From Mucilaginibacter robiniae (GTDB lineage: Bacteria > Bacteroidota > Bacteroidia > Sphingobacteriales > Sphingobacteriaceae), in the NCBI RefSeq assembly GCF_012849215.1, contig NZ_CP051682.1, positions 2,170,001 to 2,234,000 of the forward strand: DNA of 64,000 bases, given 5' to 3'. The first letter of the stretch is position 1. Each line of letters begins with the position of its first letter. The notes under the pieces are model-generated. The model saw only the letters and a program-made list of their open reading frames with translations, made no database searches and was not told the origin of the DNA. This document shows, in pieces, positions 34,785 to 44,425 of this stretch. Made by a program: the position numbers and the translations under genes.

Positions 34785-35144
34785 ATGAAAAAGACCCTCC
34801 TTTTAGCTGTTACCCTGTTGGGCCTAGTAGGCTTATCTCAGGCTCAATATGATTCTTTAAAAATAAAAATCAAGAGACATAAAATAAAAGAAACCGTAAA
34901 AGCTAGTCCGCGTACAAACGCTGCAGCTACCAGCAAACCAGCTGCTACCACTGTAAATGTAAATACAGCACCTGCAGCTACTCCAGCCACCACTACAACT
35001 ACAGTAAACACACCGGCTACCCACCAGGCTGCTACAAACACGGTACATACGTCTTCATCGCACGTAGTACATACTTCTACCGTGAAGCATACAACTACAA
35101 CAGTACCTAAACGTGCTACTCCACGTCGTAGCACCAGAGGTTAA
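34785..35144 (+). CDS. Exported Ala/Thr-rich low-complexity protein
   Basis: 119 residues from ATG at 34785 (MKKTLLLAVTLLGLVGLSQAQ), a clean signal peptide; an upstream ATG at 34749 would spoil it. The mature part is basic at first (KIKIKRHKIKE) and then almost wholly Ala, Thr, Val, Pro and His. No domain. Many Bacteroidota have such small secreted proteins of unknown role. A terminator follows after 11 bases. Confidence 0.65.
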   Translation: MKKTLLLAVTLLGLVGLSQAQYDSLKIKIKRHKIKETVKASPRTNAAATSKPAATTVNVNTAPAATPATTTTTVNTPATHQAATNTVHTSSSHVVHTSTVKHTTTTVPKRATPRRSTRG

Positions 35145-35155
35145 GCCATAATTAT

Positions 35156-35190
35156 AAAAGGGACCATTACACTATTTAATGGTCCCTTTT
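35156..35190 (+). terminator. Hairpin terminator
   Basis: A 14-bp perfect stem (35156-35169 with 35177-35190) with a 7-base loop, A tract before and T tract after. It ends the Ala/Thr-rich gene and, from the other side, probably the PAS kinase transcript. Confidence 0.88.
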
Positions 35191-35296
35191 AATTAATACT
35201 AATTTCTACTGTTATAATAGCCGCTTTTAAGTGAAATCACTTACGTCAGGCTATTTGCTTTACCTAAACAAATACCTATACCTTACTCTGAAAGGC

Positions 35297-36943
35297 TCAA
35301 CATGCTCCAATAGGCACAGTAAACCAGAAGGTACTTCCCTTACCCAACTCGCTCTGTACTCCTATTTCACCATCGTGCCGTTTGATGATTTCTGAGCTGA
35401 TGTAAAGTCCCAAGCCCAAGCCTGAAGCTTGGTATCCGGCATCATCCACTCTGAAGTAACGGTCAAATAAATGAGGTATTTTATTCTCCGGTATGCCTGG
35501 TCCTTCATCGGTAACTGATAATCGAACCATGCTGCCTTCTTCTTGTATATTTAAGGTAATGGCTGATTCGGGCGCATACTTAACGGCATTGTTTACCAGG
35601 TTGGTTACTACCTGATCTATCCGGTGCTCATCCGCACAAATCATCAGCTCCAGGTTACCGGTAATATAAATTTTTTGCTTTCCCATGATGCTGATGGGGT
35701 TACAGATAGAATTTAGCAGTTGCGATAGGATAAAAGGCGTTTTGTTTAAATGTATTTCGCCATGCTGCAGACGATTTACGTTGAGCAAATCTTCTACCAA
35801 TGTACTTACACGCTGTATACTTTTACGCGATTGCAGTATAAGTTTGGGCAGCATTTCTTTAGAAGGGTTATCCTTCATTTTATCTATTAACTGCAACGAG
35901 GCTTTTAAACTGGTTATTGGTGTTTTCAGCTCATGGCTGGCTATACTAATAAAATCATCCTTTTGCTGCTGTAACTGCTTAATAGCATCTATATCTGTAG
36001 AAGTACCTACCCAGTGCTCTATTTCTCCGTGTTCGTTACGTACGGGCTGAATTCTCAGTAAATGCCAGCGGTATTCTCCATTGATACTTTTTTTACGTAC
36101 CTCGTACTCGCCTGGGCGCTGACTGGCTATAATATTCTGGTAAGTAGCCAGGCCGGTTTGTAAATCATCCGGATGAAGTATATCTTCCCAATTCTTTTCC
36201 AGTGTTTGTTCAATATGCATCCCGGTATAATCATACCAACGCTGGTTAAAAAAATTTATCTCACCCTCTGGCGTGCTTGTCCAGGCAATATGTGGCAATG
36301 CATTCAAGATAGACCTGTAGCGCCTTTCACTGGCTGCCAACGCTGCCGTACGTTCTATAATGCGTTGTTCCAGATCATTATTTAATACTGATAAGTTTTC
36401 CTGCGATTGGTTCAACTCATCTACCGTTGCCATAAGCTCTTCGTTGGTAGATGCCAGTTCCTCATTCACGGCTTGCAGTTCTTCCAGCAGCTCTTGCTCT
36501 TTTTGACTGGCATTTTCAACCAACAGGCTTACTTCTTTCTGATCGGTAACATTGCGGTTTACACACATCAGGTAATCTACCTGTCCGTCTTCACTGAATA
36601 CCGGTGTAATTTGTATTTGCCACCAGCTTGCCTGGGCTAGTACTCCATCCACAACACACGATTCAAAGTTGATTGTAGGTAAATCAACCTGTTGTTTCTC
36701 GGTAATAGCCTGTATTAATCCGTTTCTTAATAAATCAAATTGTTTTTCACTGGCTGAATCCCAGGGTTTAAAAACATCGAAAGCAGCTTTACCTATCAGG
36801 TTGTTTGTTGTTGAACGTAAGCTTTTTTTATACTGTTCATTAACGGCTGCAATAGTAAAACTGGGTACATCTGCTTTTAATACGGCAACTGGATGGGTTA
36901 ACTGGTTAAATAAAGCTTCAAACATAGGGGCAACGGCTTTCAT
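35297..36943 (-). CDS. PAS-domain sensor histidine kinase
   Basis: 548 residues, no membrane segment. A first PAS domain spans about 1-135, a coiled coil about 140-200 (EELQAVNEELASTNEEL) and a second PAS/PAC about 205-325 (NALPHIAWTSTPEGEINFF, GYRWHL-like motif). HisKA has SIASHELKTPITSLKA with the phospho-His. The HATPase follows with NLVNNAVKYAP, DEGPGIPEN, LFDRYFR and GLGLGLYIS. No partner regulator is adjacent, so it is an orphan kinase with an unknown cytoplasmic signal. Monocistronic. Confidence 0.93.
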   Translation of the reverse strand: MKAVAPMFEALFNQLTHPVAVLKADVPSFTIAAVNEQYKKSLRSTTNNLIGKAAFDVFKPWDSASEKQFDLLRNGLIQAITEKQQVDLPTINFESCVVDGVLAQASWWQIQITPVFSEDGQVDYLMCVNRNVTDQKEVSLLVENASQKEQELLEELQAVNEELASTNEELMATVDELNQSQENLSVLNNDLEQRIIERTAALAASERRYRSILNALPHIAWTSTPEGEINFFNQRWYDYTGMHIEQTLEKNWEDILHPDDLQTGLATYQNIIASQRPGEYEVRKKSINGEYRWHLLRIQPVRNEHGEIEHWVGTSTDIDAIKQLQQQKDDFISIASHELKTPITSLKASLQLIDKMKDNPSKEMLPKLILQSRKSIQRVSTLVEDLLNVNRLQHGEIHLNKTPFILSQLLNSICNPISIMGKQKIYITGNLELMICADEHRIDQVVTNLVNNAVKYAPESAITLNIQEEGSMVRLSVTDEGPGIPENKIPHLFDRYFRVDDAGYQASGLGLGLYISSEIIKRHDGEIGVQSELGKGSTFWFTVPIGAC

Positions 36944-37222
36944 CTATCTCACGGAATTATATATTTATCAAAGTATGTCATGTGATGAAACAACGTTTTG
37001 GTGAAAATGATTGTGATAACTTTTGCTTAATATTTATCACAATTATCATCACCAGTTCAAAGCATACCTATATAAACTTATACAGGCAGTTAGCTAACCA
37101 AATTTAAATGGAGAACTGTACATGTTTTAACGTTCCCAATTTAAATTTAACCAGTTCGTTGTACATAATCATAACAGCTCTTTTTGTTTAATTATTATTT
37201 AATTATCTTAGTATTTATAAAT

Positions 37223-40200
37223 ATGTCGGTGGTTGATAATTATACACTGTTAATTGATAAGGTAAACACATTTATACGCAAATACTATCTAAATAATTTG
37301 CTGCGTGGCCTTATTTTCTTAGGAGCAGGTTTACTATCGGCTTACTTGGTTATTGTAGTGCTGGAGTACTTTGGCAACTTCGATATTGCCTTACGTTCAA
37401 TTCTATTTTACAGCTTTGTTATACTAAATTTATTCTTAGTAGCGTGGCTGGTCATTCCATCTTTACTTGCCTACTTAAAATTAGGCAAAACCCTCACGCA
37501 TGATGAAGCAGCCGAAATTATTGGCTTGCACTTTCAGGATGTAAAAGACAAATTGCTGAATACCCTACAGCTTAAAAAGCTGGCCAACGAAGATGCCCGC
37601 CACCGTTTACTGATTGAAGCCAGTATTAATCAGAAAATTGAAACTTTAAAGCCGGTCAGTTTTCCATCGGCCATCAATTTGAAAGAGAATGCCCGTTATT
37701 TAAAATGGGTAATAGGTCCTTTTGTTATTATTGCCATACTGGCCATAGCAGCACCAGCGGTATTAACAGAAAGTACCAAAAGGCTTATTAAACACGATCA
37801 GTATTTTGCACCAGTTGCCCCATTTAAGTTTGTAGTGCTGAACTCATCGTTATCGGTAATGCAGGGGCAGGATTTAAAATTGGAGGTAAAGCTGGATGGC
37901 AACCAATTACCGGCTAACCTATATCTGGAAACAGGCAGCAATACCTTTAAACTGGATAAGCAAACTTTAACCCGCTTCCAGTACCTGTTTACCAACTTAC
38001 AACAAAATACCAGTTTCCGGCTTACTGCTAACGGGTTTACTTCGGCAACCTATCAGGTTAAAGTAAACCAGAAACCAGCTTTATTGAATTTTGATGTGGT
38101 GCTTAATTATCCGGCTTACCTGCATAAAGCTACTGAAACTTTATCAAATGCGGGCGACATGACTTTGCCGGCCGGTACATCAGTAGAATGGCAATTGCAT
38201 ACCCGCGCTGCACAGCAACTGGCTTTTAGCATCAACCAAACACAACGCCAGTTAACCCCAGCAAAAACTGATGTTTTTACGCATACCGAACGCATTTACC
38301 GGAACACTACTTACACCGTACAGCCACTTACATCGGCTACGCAGGCGGGCGAGGCTACGAGCTATCGTATCAACGTTATTGCCGATGAAATGCCTGCCAT
38401 TACCGTACAGGAGAAGCAAGATTCGGTAAGTAGTAAAGCTTTGTATTTTTCTGGCAACATACAAGACGATCATGGCTTTTCATCTTTAACCTTTCACTAC
38501 CGTACAGAAGCTGCGGGTAGCAAGAGTAAAACTGTAAGCTTGCCGGTAAAAGCTAATTTGAGCCAAACTCAAGCTGACTTTTTCTACTACTGGAACCTAA
38601 AAGATTTAAATATTACGCCAGGTAGTCAAATTACCTACTACTTTGAAGTAGCCGATAATGATGGGGTAAATGGCCCTAAAAGCGTGCGCTCAGCCGAGCA
38701 TACCTTACAGGCCCCTACCGAGCAGCAAATGAATGAGCAGTTAAATGCCGGTACGCAGGTTGTCAAGCAAAAAATGCAATCGGCTATTAAAATGGCTGGG
38801 CAACTGGAACGCGAGGCACAAAAGCTTAATCAGTTGCTGCTAAATAAAACAACCTTAAGCTTTGATGAAAAGAAACAGATTGAGGATTTGCTGAAAAGAA
38901 AAGCCGAACTAAATGATTTGATAAAAGATATTAAAGAAGACAATCAAAAAAACTTATACAACCGGCGTGAAAACCAGCAGCAAAGCCAGGAGTTGCAGGA
39001 AAAGCAAAAAGAGATAGAAAACCTGTTCAACAATGCATTAGATGATAAAACGCAAGAGTTGCTGAAAAAACTGCAAAACTTACTGCAACAGGAACAAAAA
39101 GATGCTACCCGCGATGAAATTGCCAAGATGCAGAACAACAACAAATCGATCAAGAAAGAACTGGACCGTATGTTGGAACTGTACAAACAACTGGATTTTG
39201 AGCAAAAGCTGAACGAAAATGTCAATCAACTTAACAAGCTGGCAGAACAGCAACAAAAGCTGGCTGAGCAAACTCAACAGTCTGGCACCGACAAACAACA
39301 GCTACAACAGGAGCAGCAAAAACTACAGCAGGACTTTCAGAATGTAAAAAAATCATTGGATGACCTGAGCAAAGCTAACGAACAGTTGGAGCGCCGCAAT
39401 AATTTTGACAAACCTGAAAAGGATGAAAATGCAGTAGAGCAAAGCATGCAGAACAGTAAAGATGAACTGCAAAAAAATAATCGCTCGAAATCAGCACAGG
39501 CTCAGCAACAGACTGCTAAACGCATGCAGCAAATGGCCAGCAAAATGCAGCAAAATGAGCAGGAAGGCGAACAGGAGCAAAACAGGATAGATGTGCAGCA
39601 ACTGCGCGAATTGCTTAAAGTTTTGGTTAATAGCTCGTTCAATCAAGAAAAGGTAATGCAAAGCTTACGGGGCATGAGTAGCAATGACCCAAGCTACGTT
39701 AACATGGCGCAAAAACAAAAAGATATTAAAGATAACCTGAAAACTGCTGAAGATACCTTATATGCTTTAAGCCGACGTATACCCCAAATACAAGCTACTG
39801 TAAACCAAGAAGTAGGCAGCATTAATGATCATATTGATAAAGCGTTGGAAAATTTAGGCGACCGGCGTACACCAGAAGCGAACCGCAACCAGCAATATGC
39901 CATGACCTCGATGAATAATTTGGCATTAATGTTGAGCGAAGCATTGGAACACTTGCAAAATTCTATGAATAGCGGTAAGGGAGGTGGTAAAAAGCAACAA
40001 TCTATAGCTCAGCTTAGCCAAATGCAACAGCAGTTAAACCAAAATATGCAAAAAATGCGTGAACAGCTGCAACAGCAAGGTAATCAGGGCAAAAGCCAGC
40101 AAGGTGGTCAGCAAAACCAGGCTCCTGGCAGCAGTATGAGCGAGCAGTTGGCCCGTATGGCCCGTCAGCAGCAGCAAATCAGGCAACAGCTTGAGCAGCT

Positions 40201-40564
40201 GAACCGTGAAAACAATAAAGATGGAACCGGCAAATTAGGCAATCTGGACAAAATTGCCAAAGATATGGAACAAACAGAAAGTGATCTCGTAAACAAGAAA
40301 ATTACAGAAGAATCGTTAAAGAGACAGCAGCAGATTCAAACCCGCATGCTGGAAGCCGAAAAAGCAGAACAGGAACGAGAACAGGATAAGCAACGTGAAA
40401 GTCAGGCGGGAAAGGATTTGCCTCCTGGTTATATTAAAGCATTGCAAGGTTTTCAGCAACATAAAGCAAAACAAACAGAACAGCTGCAAACGGTGCCTTC
40501 CGCTTTGAATTTATATTACAAACAAAAAATTAAACGTTATTTTAGCCAAATTAATGCAAAATAA
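37223..40564 (+). CDS. DUF4175-type membrane protein with long Gln-rich coiled coil
   Basis: 1113 residues from ATG at 37223; an in-frame ATG 39 bases upstream adds a less convincing extension. Three transmembrane helices lie in the first 210 residues (LRGLIFLGAGLLSAYLVIV; ILFYSFVILNLFLVAW; WVIGPFVIIAILAIAAPAVL). A beta-rich region (about 215-520) follows, then 500 residues of Gln/Lys/Glu-rich coiled coil. This is the DUF4175 arrangement common in Bacteroidota, with envelope-related but unproven function. Its stop overlaps the start of the ATP-binding gene by 11 bases. Confidence 0.82.
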   Translation: MSVVDNYTLLIDKVNTFIRKYYLNNLLRGLIFLGAGLLSAYLVIVVLEYFGNFDIALRSILFYSFVILNLFLVAWLVIPSLLAYLKLGKTLTHDEAAEIIGLHFQDVKDKLLNTLQLKKLANEDARHRLLIEASINQKIETLKPVSFPSAINLKENARYLKWVIGPFVIIAILAIAAPAVLTESTKRLIKHDQYFAPVAPFKFVVLNSSLSVMQGQDLKLEVKLDGNQLPANLYLETGSNTFKLDKQTLTRFQYLFTNLQQNTSFRLTANGFTSATYQVKVNQKPALLNFDVVLNYPAYLHKATETLSNAGDMTLPAGTSVEWQLHTRAAQQLAFSINQTQRQLTPAKTDVFTHTERIYRNTTYTVQPLTSATQAGEATSYRINVIADEMPAITVQEKQDSVSSKALYFSGNIQDDHGFSSLTFHYRTEAAGSKSKTVSLPVKANLSQTQADFFYYWNLKDLNITPGSQITYYFEVADNDGVNGPKSVRSAEHTLQAPTEQQMNEQLNAGTQVVKQKMQSAIKMAGQLEREAQKLNQLLLNKTTLSFDEKKQIEDLLKRKAELNDLIKDIKEDNQKNLYNRRENQQQSQELQEKQKEIENLFNNALDDKTQELLKKLQNLLQQEQKDATRDEIAKMQNNNKSIKKELDRMLELYKQLDFEQKLNENVNQLNKLAEQQQKLAEQTQQSGTDKQQLQQEQQKLQQDFQNVKKSLDDLSKANEQLERRNNFDKPEKDENAVEQSMQNSKDELQKNNRSKSAQAQQQTAKRMQQMASKMQQNEQEGEQEQNRIDVQQLRELLKVLVNSSFNQEKVMQSLRGMSSNDPSYVNMAQKQKDIKDNLKTAEDTLYALSRRIPQIQATVNQEVGSINDHIDKALENLGDRRTPEANRNQQYAMTSMNNLALMLSEALEHLQNSMNSGKGGGKKQQSIAQLSQMQQQLNQNMQKMREQLQQQGNQGKSQQGGQQNQAPGSSMSEQLARMARQQQQIRQQLEQLNRENNKDGTGKLGNLDKIAKDMEQTESDLVNKKITEESLKRQQQIQTRMLEAEKAEQEREQDKQRESQAGKDLPPGYIKALQGFQQHKAKQTEQLQTVPSALNLYYKQKIKRYFSQINAK

Positions 40565-40988
40565 AATGCAAACAGATAGTGTTCAAACCGGGCAGTTATA
40601 CACGCTGCAGCTTCCGTCACAACTGGATAGCATCACTTTGCTTGAAAATTTGATTGAAGAAATAGCCGATAAATATCATATCAGTGAAGATGTTTTTGCC
40701 AATATGATGACTTGCCTTAATGAAGTAGTTATTAATGCAATTGTACACGGCAACAAGCAAGATACGGCAAAAAAGGTGATCATAAATGTAGATGTTGACC
40801 CTAAACGGGCTATATGGACCATTACCGATGAAGGTGAAGGATTTGATTATAATCATTTACCCGACCCTACGGCTGAAGAAAATCTGGAAAAATTAACCGG
40901 ACGTGGCGTATATATTATTAAACACCTGGCCGACCAATGTGTATTCAATGATAAAGGCAATGAAGTAGAGCTGCAGTTTAAATTATAA
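40554..40988 (+). CDS. Anti-sigma-factor-like ATP-binding protein (HATPase_c_2)
   Basis: 144 residues. A single GHKL ATPase domain of the RsbW/SpoIIAB type: MTCLNEVVINAIVHGNK is the N box, WTITDEGEGFDY the G1 box and GRGVYIIKHLAD the G2 box. Such proteins phosphorylate or sequester partner proteins in partner-switching control. No anti-anti-sigma factor is adjacent. It is co-transcribed between DUF4175 and ybeY, whose ATG follows the stop directly. The start could also be the second Met at 40566. Confidence 0.85.
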   Translation: MQNKMQTDSVQTGQLYTLQLPSQLDSITLLENLIEEIADKYHISEDVFANMMTCLNEVVINAIVHGNKQDTAKKVIINVDVDPKRAIWTITDEGEGFDYNHLPDPTAEENLEKLTGRGVYIIKHLADQCVFNDKGNEVELQFKL

Positions 40989-41414
40989 ATGGCCGCCGTT
41001 CACTTTTTTGCAGAAGATACCAGCTATAAATTAAAAAATAAAAATAATCTTAAACGCTGGATAAAAGATACTATACAAGCCGAAGGCTTTAAGCTGGGCG
41101 AACTTAATTATATATTGTGTTCTGACGCTTACCTGCTGAACATCAATCAGCAGTATTTGGATCATGACACCTACACAGATATTGTTACCTTTGATAATTC
41201 GGATACTGCCGGAGAAATCAATGGTGATATTTTTATTTCCGTAGAGCGTACTCAAGAAAACGCCCTAAAATTTGAGGTTAGCCCTGAAACAGAACTGCAC
41301 CGTGTTATTATTCATGGTGCTTTGCATTTGTTGGGGTATAAAGATAAATCTGCTGCTCACAAAAAGCAGATGACAGCCAAGGAAGACGAATACCTTGCTA
41401 GGAAATCTTTTTAA
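40989..41414 (+). CDS. ybeY: rRNA maturation endonuclease YbeY
   Basis: 141 residues. The metal-binding signature HGALHLLGY carries two His ligands, with the third in the following KDKSAAHK segment, slightly more spaced than in Proteobacteria but usual for Bacteroidota. YTDIVTFD is the conserved upstream motif. The enzyme processes the 16S rRNA 3' end and takes part in ribosome quality control. It begins right after the preceding stop. Confidence 0.93.
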   Translation: MAAVHFFAEDTSYKLKNKNNLKRWIKDTIQAEGFKLGELNYILCSDAYLLNINQQYLDHDTYTDIVTFDNSDTAGEINGDIFISVERTQENALKFEVSPETELHRVIIHGALHLLGYKDKSAAHKKQMTAKEDEYLARKSF

Positions 41415-41464
41415 TAATCAAGTATTTACCTACCTTTATAGCTAAATTATAACTCCATTTATTT

Positions 41465-41977
41465 ATGAAAATGCTAACGCTGCTTTTTGTACTGCTGTTT
41501 GCTACAGCCACCACCACCGTATATGATTTCAAACTAAAAACTATTGATGGTAAAAACTTTGATTTAAAAAAGTACAGAGGTAAAAAGCTATTGATTGTTA
41601 ATACAGCATCTAAATGCGGCTTTACACCACAATATGCCGAATTACAAAAGCTGGCTGATGAATATAAAGATAAAGTAACTATAGTAGGTTTTCCAGCTAA
41701 CAACTTTGGCGGACAGGAGCCAGGCGCTAATAGTGAAATTAAAACCTTTTGCCAAAAAAACTATGGTGTTACCTTCCCGTTAAGTGAAAAAGTTAGCGTT
41801 AAAGGGGATGATATCAGCCCATTGTTTAAATACTTAACCACTACAGAAAACCCTGATTTTACCGGCGAAATTAAATGGAACTTTGAAAAGTTCCTGATTG
41901 ATGAAAACGGCAAGCTGATTCATCGCTACCGTTCACAGGTAAAACCATTGTCACCTGAAATTACCAGTCAGTTATAA
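41465..41977 (+). CDS. Glutathione-peroxidase-family thiol peroxidase
   Basis: 170 residues with an N-terminal hydrophobic export segment (LTLLFVLLFATATTT), so likely periplasmic. Active-site NTASKCGFT has Cys (C51) rather than Sec; PANNFGGQEPG and KWNFEKFLID supply the Gln and Trp of the catalytic tetrad. A second Cys (TFCQKNYG) can act as resolving residue, so thioredoxin is the likely reductant. It detoxifies peroxides. It is 50 bases after ybeY and followed by a terminator. Confidence 0.92.
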   Translation: MKMLTLLFVLLFATATTTVYDFKLKTIDGKNFDLKKYRGKKLLIVNTASKCGFTPQYAELQKLADEYKDKVTIVGFPANNFGGQEPGANSEIKTFCQKNYGVTFPLSEKVSVKGDDISPLFKYLTTTENPDFTGEIKWNFEKFLIDENGKLIHRYRSQVKPLSPEITSQL

Positions 41978-41981
41978 AACT

Positions 41982-42014
41982 AAAAAGGCGCCTACATTGA
42001 GTAAGCGCCTTTTT
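41982..42014. terminator. Hairpin terminator between convergent genes
   Basis: AAAAAGGCGC (41982-41991) pairs with GCGCCTTTTT (42005-42014). A and T tracts on both sides make it usable from the peroxidase gene and from the leftward mla operon, which ends at 42039. Confidence 0.85.
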
Positions 42015-42038
42015 ATTCATTGTTTAGCCTTGTAAATA

Positions 42039-42797
42039 TTAATCTTCTTTGTTCTTTTTACCAGCTTCTTCCCTAGCCTTTTTGATAGAATCTTGGCGGC
42101 GCTTTTGATCTTTCTCTTTCTTTTTAAAGAATCCTCTTAACAAAAAGTTATGCTGCGCTGCTTTTAAATCCTGGTTTAAAGTTGTTGTAGTTTTATTAGC
42201 ATTAGCAATGGTAGTTTTAGCTGATGATACCGTAGTCTCTAAATCTTTAGCCATTCTATCATTATGCAGTAAACGACCTATTGAACCTTTACCATGATTG
42301 ATATCCCGCACAATGCCAGTTAAATTGCTGGTTAGTTCTTCGGCATTATCAGCTACTCTGGTTAGTTTATTAATGATACGGTCAATATCCAGTGGGTTTA
42401 CAGCAGTTAGTTTATCTCCGCTGCTTACCTCGTGACTTGCTGCGCCGCCGGGGCTAATTACTACCAATTTATCACCCATAAGCCCATCGCTGCCTATACT
42501 CACTTTAGCATCCTTCTTGATGAACTTTTTAACGTTGTTATTTAGCGTTAAATCAACGCGTACGCTACTATCAGTTACGATGTTGATACTTTCCACCACC
42601 CCTACGTTAATACCCGCAAAACGCACGTTATTACCTACCATAAGGCCATTCACGTTTTTAAAGATCCCATAAACGCCGAATGTGGAATTAAACATACTTT
42701 TTTGGCTACCTATCAAGAATATACCTAAAAAAAGTACGACTAAGCCTATTATCACAAACAAGCCTATTTTTATTTTTTGTCCCGATGTCGTCTTCAT
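42039..42797 (-). CDS. mlaD: MlaD-type MCE-domain lipid-binding protein
   Basis: 252 residues. One N-terminal transmembrane anchor (IGLFVIIGLVVLFLGIFLIG), then an MCE domain at about 35-120 (GVYGIFKNVNGLMVGNNVRFAGI), then a helical region and a Lys-rich tail (KKKEKDQKRRQD). It forms the periplasmic lipid-binding ring of an Mla-type transporter that moves phospholipids between the membranes. It overlaps the ATPase gene by 4 bases and closes the three-gene operon. Confidence 0.9.
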   Translation of the reverse strand: MKTTSGQKIKIGLFVIIGLVVLFLGIFLIGSQKSMFNSTFGVYGIFKNVNGLMVGNNVRFAGINVGVVESINIVTDSSVRVDLTLNNNVKKFIKKDAKVSIGSDGLMGDKLVVISPGGAASHEVSSGDKLTAVNPLDIDRIINKLTRVADNAEELTSNLTGIVRDINHGKGSIGRLLHNDRMAKDLETTVSSAKTTIANANKTTTTLNQDLKAAQHNFLLRGFFKKKEKDQKRRQDSIKKAREEAGKKNKED

Positions 42798-43579
42798 ATT
42801 GTATCTAAAAAGAATGATTTTACAAATTCGTCTTCTGAGTGCTGTAGCTCCTCAAATGTACCCTCAGCTATATATTCGCCATCTTTCATTACTACTACAC
42901 GGTCGGCCGTGATACGGGCACATTCCATATCATGCGTAATGATGATAGAGGATGTCTTGTATTTCTTCTGCATCTCCAATATCAGCTCGCTAATCTCACG
43001 TGAGGTGATAGGATCCAGTCCGGTTGTAGGCTCATCATACAGCATAATTTCCGGCTTTACAATCAACGTACGGGCCAGTCCTACCCTTTTGCGCATACCA
43101 CCTGATAAATCCGAAGGCATTTTATCTACGGCTTCCGGCAGACCAATGCCTTCCAGCATTTCCTGTACCCGTTGGTCAAGTTCGCTCTGATCTTTGATTT
43201 TCAATACGCGAGTTAAAGCAAATTCTAGGTTTTCTTTAACCGTCATGGAATCATATAAGGCACCGCTTTGGAATAGAAAACCTATGCGCGTACGTAATTC
43301 TTTCAGCTGTTGATTATTTAACTGCGGTACATCTTCGCCAAATACTTTAACCGTACCTTCATCGGGTGTAAGCAAGCCTACAATGCACTGTATGGTTACG
43401 GATTTACCCTGGCCAGATCGGCCCAGTACAATCAGGTTTTCACCTTTTTTTAAAGTCAGGTTTATATTTTTAAGTACTTCTTTTGAGCCGAATGCTTTTT
43501 TCAATCCTTTTATATCTACCACTACTTCATCCTGTATGGTAGATTCCTGATTAAGCTGCGATACTTTTTCTTCTTCCAT
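42794..43579 (-). CDS. mlaF: Mla-type ABC transporter ATPase
   Basis: 261 residues. Walker A GRSGQGKSV, signature LSGGMRKRVGLARTL, Walker B IMLYDEPTTGLDP, and H-loop IITHDM. The GRSGQGKS form of Walker A and the GGMRKR signature are characteristic of MlaF/Ttg2A-like proteins. It powers the permease encoded just upstream, with the MlaD-like protein downstream. It starts 1 base after the permease stop. Confidence 0.93.
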   Translation of the reverse strand: MEEEKVSQLNQESTIQDEVVVDIKGLKKAFGSKEVLKNINLTLKKGENLIVLGRSGQGKSVTIQCIVGLLTPDEGTVKVFGEDVPQLNNQQLKELRTRIGFLFQSGALYDSMTVKENLEFALTRVLKIKDQSELDQRVQEMLEGIGLPEAVDKMPSDLSGGMRKRVGLARTLIVKPEIMLYDEPTTGLDPITSREISELILEMQKKYKTSSIIITHDMECARITADRVVVMKDGEYIAEGTFEELQHSEDEFVKSFFLDTI

Positions 43580-43580
43580 A

Positions 43581-44357
43581 TCAATAATATAAAAGACTGG
43601 TAATCTGCACTACAATCATATCAATAAAAAATACCCATAAAGAAGCGGTAACTACGGCCGAGTTAGCGGCTACCCCTACGCTTTCGGTACCCTTACTGGA
43701 TGAAAAACCTTTATAGCAACCTACAAAGCCGATAGCAAAACCAAAAAAGAAGGTTTTAATCAGAGCCGGCATAAAATCGGTAAAATCAAGCGCAGCTATA
43801 CATTTGGTATAATACAGTGTAAAACTAATATCGTCAGTAAAGTTGAGGGCCATATACCCGCCAAACAACGAAATGGCATCACCTATCATAGCCAATAAAG
43901 GAACCATTAAGCAGGTAGCTAATATGCGGGTAACTACCAAATACTGTACTGGGTTAGCACCCGATACTTCCATAGCTGTTATTTGCTCAGTTACGTTCAT
44001 ACTACCCAGCTCGGCACCTATACTTGATGCTATTTTACCAGCGCAAATAATAGCCGTAATTACCGGACCTATCTCCCGTATTACCGCAACCGATAAAGTA
44101 TGTGGTAACATACTTTCGGCACCAAACTCTACCAGTGTAGGCCGTAATTGCAATATGAGCACTAAGCCCATAATGAATGAAGTGATACTAACTAATGGGA
44201 GCGATTTGTAGCCAATTTCGTAACACTGGCGTACAAACTCAGACCATTCAAAACCACCAGAAAATAAGTTGCGGAAAAAACGTGACAGAAAAATAACCTG
44301 GTCGCCCACGCTTTCTATCCAGCCTCTCCATCCTGAACTTATAGCTTGATCTGCCAT
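43581..44357 (-). CDS. mlaE: Mla-type ABC transporter permease
   Basis: 258 residues with five or six hydrophobic segments and the MlaE motifs IREIGPVITAIICAGKIASSIGAELGSM (central conserved Glu and Gly) and MEVSGANPVQYLV. It is the membrane subunit of the phospholipid transporter and the first gene of the operon mlaE-mlaF-mlaD, arranged as in other Bacteroidota. Typical length. Confidence 0.92.
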   Translation of the reverse strand: MADQAISSGWRGWIESVGDQVIFLSRFFRNLFSGGFEWSEFVRQCYEIGYKSLPLVSITSFIMGLVLILQLRPTLVEFGAESMLPHTLSVAVIREIGPVITAIICAGKIASSIGAELGSMNVTEQITAMEVSGANPVQYLVVTRILATCLMVPLLAMIGDAISLFGGYMALNFTDDISFTLYYTKCIAALDFTDFMPALIKTFFFGFAIGFVGCYKGFSSSKGTESVGVAANSAVVTASLWVFFIDMIVVQITSLLYY

Positions 44358-44425
44358 AAAAAATAAATTATAAAATAGTAACTTCTAGATACCTGCTCAA
44401 GACTATATGCTAAAACAGTAATGGT

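Noticed and set aside
34900..35100. Repetitive ACA/GCT-rich stretch as a DNA repeat array
   Set aside because: The units are irregular and explained by Ala/Thr codons in an expressed low-complexity protein.
34844..35134. 96-codon minus-strand Val/Ala-rich ORF
   Set aside because: It is the mirror of the Ala/Thr-rich exported protein; low complexity creates open antisense frames.
38750..40450. CAG/CAA-rich region as a microsatellite
   Set aside because: The repeats are codons of a Gln-rich coiled coil in the DUF4175 protein; no regular period is kept.
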